Part shown: in pieces, positions 52,584-61,032 of the stretch
Layout of the letters: every line of letters begins with the position of its first letter
Numbering within the stretch: the first letter of the stretch is position 1
From: Sphingomonas trueperi
Lineage (GTDB): Bacteria; Pseudomonadota; Alphaproteobacteria; Sphingomonadales; Sphingomonadaceae
Assembly (NCBI RefSeq): GCF_011927635.1
Contig: NZ_JAATJB010000001.1
Span: 558,001 to 622,000, forward strand
DNA length: 64,000 bases
Direction of reading: 5' to 3'
Position numbers and translations under genes: made by a program
Notes under the pieces: model-generated
The model's database searches: none
What the model was told of the DNA's origin: nothing
The model's input: the letters and a program-made list of their open reading frames with translations, nothing else

Positions 52584-53381
52584 ATGGACATCGCCCTCGC
52601 CATCCTCGCCTCCGCGATCGCCATGACCGTGATCGTGGGGGTGCGCTACGTCGCCGCCTCGGCCGGGTTCGCGCTGGCCACCCGGCTGAAGCATCCGGGG
52701 CTCTATGCCGGGCTGGACCGGCAGATCCGCATGGAGATTGGCTGGAGCCTCGCCTCCGCCGCGATCTACGGCATTCCCGCCGGCATCGTCGCCTGGGGGT
52801 GGAAGGCGCATGGCTGGACGCGCATCTATACCGATGTCCATGCCTGGCCGCTCTGGTATCTGCCGCTGTCGGTGTTCCTCTACCTGTTCCTCCACGATAC
52901 CTGGTTCTACTGGACGCACCGGGCGATGCACGTGCCCGCGCTGTTCCGCCGCTATCACGCCGTCCACCATGCCAGCCGCCCGCCCACCGCCTGGGCGGCG
53001 ATGAGCTTTCATTGGGGCGAGGCGCTGTCGGGCGCGATCGTGATTCCGCTGCTGGTCTTCGCGATTCCCATTCATGTCGGCGCGCTCGGCTTGGTGCTGA
53101 CGATCATGACGGTTATGGGTGTGACCAATCATATGGGCTGGGAGATCTTCCCGGCCTGGATGTGGCGGGGGCCGCTGGGCGGATGGCTGATCACGGCAAG
53201 CCATCACCAGCGGCATCATGAGCGGTATGGGTGCAACTATGGACTATATTTCCGGTTCTGGGACCGGCTGTGCGGGACCGACCAGGGGCTCGGGCGGTTC
53301 GATCCTGCGGCGCGCCGCATGGGCCCTCGTCGCCCTGCCGCTGCTGACCAGCGCCGCGCCGCTGGCGACGCTGGAGCTTGA
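52584..53381 (+). CDS. Sterol desaturase/fatty acid hydroxylase family membrane di-iron protein
   Basis: 265 residues with four or five membrane helices and the eight-histidine cluster of the family: HDTWFYWTHRAMH, HAVHHASR and HHQRHHERYGCNYG. Proteins of this group hydroxylate or desaturate lipids, sterols or carotenoid rings. The position 3.7 kb from crtY makes carotenoid-ring hydroxylation a reasonable possibility, but the TonB receptor and a PEPxxWA gene lie between and the substrate cannot be assigned. The C-terminal 30 residues (after GTDQGLGRFDP) are Arg/Ala/Pro-rich and lie in the stretch that also encodes the start of the next gene. Confidence 0.85.
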   Translation: MDIALAILASAIAMTVIVGVRYVAASAGFALATRLKHPGLYAGLDRQIRMEIGWSLASAAIYGIPAGIVAWGWKAHGWTRIYTDVHAWPLWYLPLSVFLYLFLHDTWFYWTHRAMHVPALFRRYHAVHHASRPPTAWAAMSFHWGEALSGAIVIPLLVFAIPIHVGALGLVLTIMTVMGVTNHMGWEIFPAWMWRGPLGGWLITASHHQRHHERYGCNYGLYFRFWDRLCGTDQGLGRFDPAARRMGPRRPAAADQRRAAGDAGA

Positions 53382-53730
53382 TTTCACCAAGCTGCGCTCG
53401 ACGCGTGGGCTGCTGCAGATCTGCATCGCGCCCGCCGCCAGCCAGTTCCCCGATTGCCGCCAAGGGCACGGCGCGATCAAGCGCTCGATTCCCGCCGCCG
53501 AGGGCAAGCTGCGCCTCAGCGGGCTCGCCCCGGGCGACTATGCGGTTGCAGTGATTCACGACGCCAACAGCAACGGCAAGCTCGACACCTTCATGGGCAT
53601 CCCGCGCGAAGGCTTCGGCTTTTCGCGCAACCCGGTGATCGGCTTCGGACCGCCGCGCTTCTCCGCCGCGCAGTTCCCGCTCGACGGCGGCAGCGATCGG
53701 CAGGAAGTGAAGCTGCGCTACCTGCTTTAG
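53218..53730 (+). CDS. DUF2141 family exported protein (start uncertain)
   Basis: Up to 170 residues. The mature part matches DUF2141: LRLSGLAPGDYAVAVIHDAN, NGKLDTFMGIPREGFGFS and a beta-strand end. A good signal peptide (LRRAAWALVALPLLTSAAPLA) begins at a CTG codon at 53305, whereas the in-frame ATG codons at 53218, 53227 and 53239 would add 22 to 29 residues before it. With those starts the gene overlaps the desaturase gene by 143-164 bases. Function of the family is unknown. I report the longest form; a CTG start or a sequencing indel is possible. Confidence 0.75.
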   Translation: MSGMGATMDYISGSGTGCAGPTRGSGGSILRRAAWALVALPLLTSAAPLATLELDFTKLRSTRGLLQICIAPAASQFPDCRQGHGAIKRSIPAAEGKLRLSGLAPGDYAVAVIHDANSNGKLDTFMGIPREGFGFSRNPVIGFGPPRFSAAQFPLDGGSDRQEVKLRYLL

Positions 53731-53796
53731 GAACTGCGCGAGATTGCAGGCGTTTCCGGGGTGCTGATCACTGGATCCCGTTCCCGGAGTACCCCC

Positions 53797-54651
53797 ATGC
53801 CTTTCCTGCGTCCCGCGACGCGCGCCGCGCTCGCTTCGTTTCCGCTGCTCGCGGCAATGCCCGCCCTCGCCCAGCAAGCAGCGGATTCGCCGCCCGACAT
53901 GACCCGCGACACCGTGACGCTCGGCGTCGGCGCAGCGGTGGTGCCGAGCTATGACGGCTCGGACAAGAACGTCGTCACCGCGGCGCCGCTGGTCCGCGGC
54001 CGCGTCTCCGGCATCAATTTCGTCGTGCTGGGCAGCCGCGCCTGGGCGGACGTGATCGCCGACAATAACGGCCCGGGCTGGGATTTCCAGGCCGGCCCGG
54101 TGGTCAACGTCAACCTCAACCGCACCTCGCGGATCGACGACCGCCAGGTGGCAGCCCTCGGCAAGATCGACACCGCAGTCGAGGCGGGCGGCTTTGTCGG
54201 CATCGGCAAGCAGGGGCTGATCACCAGCGACTATGACAAGCTGACGGTGAGCTTCTCCTATCTCCACGATGTCGGGACGGTGCATAAGAGCTATGTGATG
54301 TCGCCGTCGGTCAGCTACGGCACGCCGCTCAGCCGCAAGGCCTATGTCCTGCTGAACGCGTCGGGCAATTACATGGGCAACGGCTATGCCCAGACCTATT
54401 TCGGCGTGACGCCGGGCGGCAGTGCGCGCAGCGGCCTGCCGGTCTATTACGCCCGTAAGGGCTGGAAGGACTGGACGCTGGGCGCGATGGGCACGGTCGC
54501 GCTCACCGGCGATCTCACCCATGGCCTGTCGATGGTCGGCGGCGTCGCCTATCGGCGGATGCTCGACGACGCGGCGGACTCGCCGGTGGTGCGCATCGCC
54601 GGCTCGCGCGACCAGTGGTACGGTGCGCTGGGGCTTGCCTATACCTTCTGA
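53797..54651 (+). CDS. MipA/OmpV family outer-membrane protein
   Basis: 284 residues: signal peptide ending ALAQQ, then a beta-barrel sequence with DTVTLGVGAAVVPSYDGSDKN, WDFQAGPVVNVNLNR and the terminal WYGALGLAYTF. MipA/OmpV proteins are small outer-membrane barrels, some acting as scaffolds for murein synthesis; here the role is not known. Start ATG at 53797 after GGAG at 7 bases. Follows DUF2141 by 66 bases on the same strand. Confidence 0.88.
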   Translation: MPFLRPATRAALASFPLLAAMPALAQQAADSPPDMTRDTVTLGVGAAVVPSYDGSDKNVVTAAPLVRGRVSGINFVVLGSRAWADVIADNNGPGWDFQAGPVVNVNLNRTSRIDDRQVAALGKIDTAVEAGGFVGIGKQGLITSDYDKLTVSFSYLHDVGTVHKSYVMSPSVSYGTPLSRKAYVLLNASGNYMGNGYAQTYFGVTPGGSARSGLPVYYARKGWKDWTLGAMGTVALTGDLTHGLSMVGGVAYRRMLDDAADSPVVRIAGSRDQWYGALGLAYTF

Positions 54652-54785
54652 CCTACGGCGCGTAATTGCGGCGAATGTCCTGTTTTCTAACAACTTACAA
54701 ATTGCCGACGCAAGTCTTGGGGGCTAGCCTGCCTATCCGGGACTCGCGTCGTATGTGGTCGCGGGGCAACATCAGGGGGAGATGT

Positions 54786-55493
54786 ATGAAACTTGCAGCA
54801 CTAGTTGGCGCCATTGGCGTGTTCGGCGCGACGATTGCCGCACCGGCTGCGGCATCGGTGATCGACACCAGCGGCGGCTATGCATCGAAGATCGATTATT
54901 TCGGCGCGCAGTATACGCCCACCTACGGGCAGACCTTCACCGTCGGCAGCGACAATGCGCTGAACGGCTTCACCTTCTATCTCGGCGGCGGCGCGGCGAG
55001 GGTTCGCGCCTATGTTTATGCCTGGGGTAGCGCAGGCCCGCTCGGTGCGGCGCTCTATGCCAGCGATGCACGCAGCTTCGCCGGTACCGCAGGCGACGCC
55101 TTCGATGCGCTGCGCTTCGACGTGGGCGCGCTCGATCTGCGCGCAGGCCAGCGCTACGTCGCCTTCCTCACCACCGCGGGCCTTGCCCAGCCCGGCGACG
55201 GCGAGATGAGCTGGATGCCCACCGCTGGCAGCTTCGGCAGCAATGCCTATGATGGCGGCGATTTCGTCTACACCAATGTCGGCAGCAGCCTCGACGCGAT
55301 CGCGCGGACTCAGTGGGACGACCCGCACGGCGCGTTCGGTGACGTGCAGTTCAGGGCCGATTTCAGCCCCGGCGCCACCGCTGGCGCAGGCGTGCCCGAA
55401 CCGGCGGCCTGGGCGATGCTGATCGGCGGCTTCGGCCTCGCCGGCGGCGCACTCCGCCGCCGCCGCGCGCGGACGACCGTGCGCTTCGCCTGA
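54786..55493 (+). CDS. PEPxxWA-CTERM sorting-domain protein (235 aa)
   Basis: Second exosortase-type substrate. Signal peptide MKLAALVGAIGVFGATIAAPAAA, a beta-rich domain with GQTFTVGSDNALNGFTFYLG and LRAGQRYVAFLTTAG, then the C-terminal signal GVPEPAAWAMLIGGFGLAGG and LRRRRAR. It differs from the first PEPxxWA protein in the middle but shares the sorting signal nearly residue for residue. ATG follows GGGGAGA at 4 bases. It is the last gene before the TPP riboswitch. Confidence 0.9.
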   Translation: MKLAALVGAIGVFGATIAAPAAASVIDTSGGYASKIDYFGAQYTPTYGQTFTVGSDNALNGFTFYLGGGAARVRAYVYAWGSAGPLGAALYASDARSFAGTAGDAFDALRFDVGALDLRAGQRYVAFLTTAGLAQPGDGEMSWMPTAGSFGSNAYDGGDFVYTNVGSSLDAIARTQWDDPHGAFGDVQFRADFSPGATAGAGVPEPAAWAMLIGGFGLAGGALRRRRARTTVRFA

Positions 55494-55568
55494 TCTTCCT
55501 AACCTTTGGTAGGATGGCGGCGCGTCGGGATTGCCCGGCGCGCCGCGTGTCTGTAGACGGGTATCCAT

Positions 55569-55664
55569 TCCCCGGGGGACCGCTGGCGCAGCGGTTGAGA
55601 GGAAGGCTGCAGCCTTCGACCCGCTGAACCTGATCCGGTTGACACCGGCGTAGGGAGGGAGGGT
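55569..55664 (+). promoter_or_regulatory. TPP (THI-box) riboswitch upstream of thiC
   Basis: Core sequences of the thiamine pyrophosphate aptamer in order: GGGGGACC, GCGGTTGAGAGG, a variable hairpin (AAGGCTGCAGCCTT), GACCCGCTGAACCTGATCCGG and ACACCGGCGTAGGGAGG. It lies 55 bases before the thiC ATG. Binding of thiamine pyrophosphate should reduce thiC expression; the mechanism (ribosome-site masking or transcription stop) is not evident, though a CTCCCC at 55687 could pair with GGGAGG. Confidence 0.96.
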
Positions 55665-55712
55665 CTTGTTCCCCGAGGTCCATCTGCTCCCCGCGTATCG
55701 CCCAAGGAGTAG

Positions 55713-57590
<1,878 letters not shown>

Positions 57591-57674
57591 GGACTATGGG
57601 GCTGGGTGGGTGTTACCTGCCCGGCCTTCGCTACGGCACGCGCGGGTGAACGATTCCACAAAGGTAGCCGCGCC

Positions 57675-57941
57675 TCAATAATGATAGCGGCAGCTCAGCA
57701 CCTCCACCGCCTGCGCGTCACCCGATCCGCTAACCCGATACACCAGCCGATGCTCGCCGCTGATCCGGCGCGACCACCAGCCGGAGAGATTGCGCCGCAG
57801 CGGCTCCGGCTTGCCGGTGCCCGTGAAAGGGTGACGGCGGCACTCTTCGATCAGCGCGTTGATGCGCTCCAGCACCTTCGCGTCCTCGCGCGACCAGGCG
57901 ATGTAATCGAGCCAGGCCGTTGACCCGAACACGACCTTCAT
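57675..57941 (-). CDS. yoeB: Txe/YoeB family toxin (mRNA interferase)
   Basis: Toxin of a type II toxin-antitoxin pair; cuts mRNA in the ribosome A site. 88 residues: MKVVFGSTAWLDYIAWSRED, NALIEECRRHPFTGTGKPEPL, the catalytic-arginine region WSRRISGEHRLVYRV, and the terminal SCRYHY, which matches the conserved His-Tyr end of YoeB. The glutamate in GKPEPL matches the general base. Overlaps the antitoxin gene by 4 bases. It converges on thiC. Confidence 0.94.
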   Translation of the reverse strand: MKVVFGSTAWLDYIAWSREDAKVLERINALIEECRRHPFTGTGKPEPLRRNLSGWWSRRISGEHRLVYRVSGSGDAQAVEVLSCRYHY

Positions 57942-58192
57942 GGCTGGATCAGCTCATGCTCCTCGCCGAGCCCGGCATCGAGTTCGCGGATGCCGTCCAG
58001 CAGGCGCTTCGCATTCGCTGGAGACGACATGAGATGGATCGTCTCCAGCATCCCCTCCCACTCGCTTTCGGAAACCAGCACTACGCCTTCGCCCTTGGGA
58101 CGCACGATCTGGATCGGCGCCTTGTCGGCGACGACGCGGTCCAGCACGGCCTTCAGATTGGCGCGGGTTTCCGAGACGGTCAGGGTCTGCAT
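57938..58192 (-). CDS. yefM: YefM family antitoxin
   Basis: 84 residues. The Phd/YefM N-terminal dimer and DNA-binding fold (MQTLTVSETRANLKAVLDRVV) is followed by IQIVRPKGEGVVLVSESEWEG, and the C-terminal toxin-binding arm SPANAKRLLDGIRELDAG is close to that of E. coli YefM. It neutralises YoeB and represses its own promoter with it. First gene of the pair; the ATG lies 7 bases from a TGTACG/TGTACA operator that overlaps no other gene but is within 40 bases of the ung stop. Confidence 0.95.
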   Translation of the reverse strand: MQTLTVSETRANLKAVLDRVVADKAPIQIVRPKGEGVVLVSESEWEGMLETIHLMSSPANAKRLLDGIRELDAGLGEEHELIQP

Positions 58193-58201
58193 GGCGATTC
58201 T

Positions 58202-58219
58202 TGTACATCAATCTGTACG
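58202..58219. promoter_or_regulatory. YefM-type operator: paired TGTACA cores
   Basis: TGTACA (58202-58207) and TGTACG (58214-58219) lie with centres 12 bp apart, about 10 to 25 bases before the yefM ATG. In E. coli the YefM operator has two palindromes with TGTACA cores at 12-bp spacing, so this is the likely autoregulation site. Confidence 0.7.
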
Positions 58220-58231
58220 AAACTTCAAATC

Positions 58232-58927
58232 TCACAATGCCGGCAGCGCCCAGTCGATCGGCTTCTGCCCTACGCTCTCCAGAAACGCGTTCGCTTTGCT
58301 GAAGTGGCGGCTCCCGAAGAACCCCGAATGCGCTGAAAGCGGGGAGGGGTGGGGGGCCTTCAGCACCAGATGGCGCCCGCCCTTGTCGATCGAATCGACG
58401 AATGCCGCCTTCTTCTGCGCATGGCTGCCCCAGAGCAGGAACACCACGGGCTCCGTCTTCGCGTTGACCAGCCGGATCACCGCGTCGGTGAAGCGCTCCC
58501 AGCCGCGGCCCTGATGGGCGGCGGCGCGGCCCATTTCCACGGTCAGCACCGCGTTGAGCAGCAGCACGCCCTGTTCCGCCCAATGTTCGAGGAAGCCGTG
58601 CTGCGCGCGCGGGATGCCGAGGTCGGTCTCCATCTCCTTGTAGATGTTGACCAGGCTCGGGGGCACGCGGACGCCCGGTTTCACCGAGAAGCACAGGCCG
58701 TGCGCCTGGCCCTCGCCGTGATAGGGGTCCTGCCCGAGGATCACCACGCGCACCTGCTCCAAGGGCGTCAGGTCGAGCGCGCGGAACCACTCGCTGCCCG
58801 CCGGGAAGATGCGCTTCCCCGCCGCCTTCTCGGCGCGAAGATAGTCGCGCAGCGCCGCCATATAGGGCTGGGCGAATTCCTCCTCGAGCGGGGCGAGCCA
58901 GCTCGGGTGCAGCTTCACGGCGGCCAT
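58232..58927 (-). CDS. ung: Uracil-DNA glycosylase
   Basis: Removes uracil from DNA. 231 residues with the catalytic water-activating motif [17 protein letters not shown] (Asp67), [23 protein letters not shown] and the His-containing [13 protein letters not shown] loop near the end. All family-1 UNG motifs are present. The gene starts 4 bases after the ubiG stop and so may be transcribed with it; yefM follows after 39 bases. Confidence 0.96.
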   Translation of the reverse strand: MAAVKLHPSWLAPLEEEFAQPYMAALRDYLRAEKAAGKRIFPAGSEWFRALDLTPLEQVRVVILGQDPYHGEGQAHGLCFSVKPGVRVPPSLVNIYKEMETDLGIPRAQHGFLEHWAEQGVLLLNAVLTVEMGRAAAHQGRGWERFTDAVIRLVNAKTEPVVFLLWGSHAQKKAAFVDSIDKGGRHLVLKAPHPSPLSAHSGFFGSRHFSKANAFLESVGQKPIDWALPAL

Positions 58928-58931
58928 GCGC

Positions 58932-59663
58932 TCAGGCCCGGACCGCGGTGACCAGATAGTTGAGCGCGTCGTGTTCGTTCACCACGAAGCCGCGGGCAGG
59001 CGAGAAGGTCAGGCCGCGGCGGTCGAACACCTTCAGGCCGGCATCCACCAGCAACGCCTCCAGTTCCTCGGGCTTGAGGAAGCGGTTCCAGTCGTGCGTG
59101 CCCTTGGGAATCGCGCCGGTGCCCTCGGCCAGCGTGATCATCGCCAGCCGCGAAAGCGGCGTGCGGTTGGGCGTCGACAGCACCATCAGCCCGCCCTCGG
59201 CCAGCGCGCCGGCCAGCCCGCGCACGAAAGCGGCGGGATCGCTGACATGCTCGATCACTTCCATCGACGTGACGAGGTCGAAGCTGCGGCCCGCCAGATC
59301 CTCGATGCCGCCATGGACATAGTCGATCGGCAGACCGGACAGCTCGGCATGCGCGCGCGCCGCGCCGATATTCTCGCCCGCGGCATCGACGCCGGTCACC
59401 CGCGCGCCGAGCCGGGCCAGCGGCTCGCAGAGGAGCCCGGCGCCGCAGCCGACGTCGATCGCGGACTTGCCGGTCAGCGGCATGAAATCGGCCGAGTCGC
59501 CGCTCCAATGCACGTCGACCGCGCGGCGGATATAGCCGAGCCGCGCAGGATTCAGTCTGTGAAGCATGGCGGAGGAGCCCTTCGGATTCCACCAATCGGC
59601 CGCCAGACGACCGAAATGTTCCGCTTCACGGGGGTCAATCGTAGCTTTAGTTGCGTTCGGCAT
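58932..59663 (-). CDS. ubiG: 3-demethylubiquinol / 2-polyprenyl-6-hydroxyphenol O-methyltransferase UbiG
   Basis: Carries out both O-methylations in ubiquinone synthesis. 243 residues: the UbiG opening [17 protein letters not shown], the SAM motif [50 protein letters not shown]-type segment and [14 protein letters not shown]. Typical length. Divergent from lysC by 58 bases. ung follows by 4 bases. Confidence 0.95.
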   Translation of the reverse strand: MPNATKATIDPREAEHFGRLAADWWNPKGSSAMLHRLNPARLGYIRRAVDVHWSGDSADFMPLTGKSAIDVGCGAGLLCEPLARLGARVTGVDAAGENIGAARAHAELSGLPIDYVHGGIEDLAGRSFDLVTSMEVIEHVSDPAAFVRGLAGALAEGGLMVLSTPNRTPLSRLAMITLAEGTGAIPKGTHDWNRFLKPEELEALLVDAGLKVFDRRGLTFSPARGFVVNEHDALNYLVTAVRA

Positions 59664-59721
59664 CCGTGGCTCCTATCAGGCTCGCCCATCTCTCCCAAGG
59701 GCAGGAAACAAGCAACCAGCC

Positions 59722-60993
59722 ATGGCGCGTATCGTAATGAAGTTCGGCGGCACATCGATGGCCGGAATCGAGCGTATCCGCAGCGTTGCCGCCCGCGTCA
59801 AACGCGAGTGGGAGGCGGGCAACCAGGTCGCGGTGGTCGTATCGGCGATGGCCGGCGAGACCGATCGGCTGGTCGGCTTCTGCCGCGAGGCCTCGTCGCT
59901 CTACGATCCCAAGGAGTATGACGTCGTCGTCTCCGCCGGAGAGCAGATCACCAGCGGCCTGCTGGCGATCGCGCTGCAGGCGATCGGCGTGCCGGCGCGC
60001 TCCTGGCTTGGCTGGCAGCTGCCGGTGCAGACTTCGGACGCCTTCGCCAAGGCGCGCATCGAGGACATCGGCACCGACGCGCTGCTCGCCAGCATGGGGA
60101 ACGGCGAGGTGGCGGTGGTCCCCGGCTTCCAGGGCGTGCACGAGGACCGGATCACCACGCTGGGCCGCGGCGGATCGGATACCTCGGCGGTGGCGGTCGC
60201 GGCGGCGGTGAAGGCCGATCGCTGCGACATCTACACCGATGTCGACGGGGTCTACACCACCGATCCGCGCATCGTGCCCCGTGCGCGCAAGCTGAAGCGC
60301 GTGACCTATGAGGAAATGCTCGAACTCGCCAGCGTCGGCGCCAAGGTGCTCCAGACCCGTTCGGTCGGCCTGGCGATGAAGGAAGGGGTTCGCGTGCAGG
60401 TGCTCTCGTCCTTTACGGGCGACGACGCGCCGATGGCAGATACATTGCCCGGGACGATGATCGTGGGCGAAGAGGAGATTCAGGACGTGGAACGCCAGCT
60501 CATCACCGGCATCGCGCACGACAAGAACGAAGCCAAGATCACGCTCACCGCGGTGCCGGACAAGCCCGGCGCGGTGGCGTCGATCTTTACGCCGCTGGCC
60601 GATGCCAGCATCAATGTCGATATGATCATCCAGAACATCGCGCACCAGAGCGCTGGCAGCGCGAGTGCGACCGACGTGACCTTCACGGTGCCGGCGGCGG
60701 ATCTGGCCCGCTCCCTGGAGATCCTCGCGCAGCAGAAGGAAGCGATCGGCTTCACGGGCGTCAGCCACGACACGCGCGTCGCCAAGGTCTCGGTGGTCGG
60801 CGTCGGCATGCGCAGCCATGCCGGTGTCGCCGCGACGATGTTCCAGACGCTGGGCGCGCGCGGCATCAACATCCAGGCGATCACCACCTCCGAGATCAAG
60901 GTCTCGGTGCTGATCGAGGAAGACTATACCGAGCTGGCGGTGCGCGTGCTGCACACCGCCTATGGCCTCGACGCGGACGACGTCGCCGCCTGA
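59722..60993 (+). CDS. lysC: Aspartate kinase
   Basis: Phosphorylates aspartate, the entry to lysine, threonine and methionine synthesis. 423 residues. Kinase motif VMKFGGTSMAGIERI at the start, VVVSAMAGETDRLV, the GRGGSDTSAVAVAAA loop and TDVDGVYTTDPRIV; two ACT domains follow from about residue 275 (EAKITLTAVPDKPGAVASIF and AKVSVVGVGMRSHAGVAATMF), suggesting feedback inhibition by lysine and threonine. Start at the MARIVMKFGG ATG. It ends at a hairpin shared with the GH115 gene. Confidence 0.96.
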   Translation: MARIVMKFGGTSMAGIERIRSVAARVKREWEAGNQVAVVVSAMAGETDRLVGFCREASSLYDPKEYDVVVSAGEQITSGLLAIALQAIGVPARSWLGWQLPVQTSDAFAKARIEDIGTDALLASMGNGEVAVVPGFQGVHEDRITTLGRGGSDTSAVAVAAAVKADRCDIYTDVDGVYTTDPRIVPRARKLKRVTYEEMLELASVGAKVLQTRSVGLAMKEGVRVQVLSSFTGDDAPMADTLPGTMIVGEEEIQDVERQLITGIAHDKNEAKITLTAVPDKPGAVASIFTPLADASINVDMIIQNIAHQSAGSASATDVTFTVPAADLARSLEILAQQKEAIGFTGVSHDTRVAKVSVVGVGMRSHAGVAATMFQTLGARGINIQAITTSEIKVSVLIEEDYTELAVRVLHTAYGLDADDVAA

Positions 60994-61001
60994 CCCGAGC
61001 G

Positions 61002-61032
61002 CGGGGGCGTGGCCGGCGCGGCTACGCCCCCG
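61002..61032. terminator. Hairpin at the lysC / GH115 convergent junction
   Basis: CGGGGGCGTGGCC (61002-61014) pairs with GGCTACGCCCCCG (61020-61032): 13 positions, one of them a G-T wobble, with a 5-base loop. The right arm runs into the last codons of the GH115 gene, so that gene's 3' end is part of the stem. No T-run. Confidence 0.6.

Noticed and set aside
57591-57674. Terminator or repeat at the thiC/yoeB convergent junction
   Set aside because: No stable stem or match to the repeat families could be found in the 84 bases.
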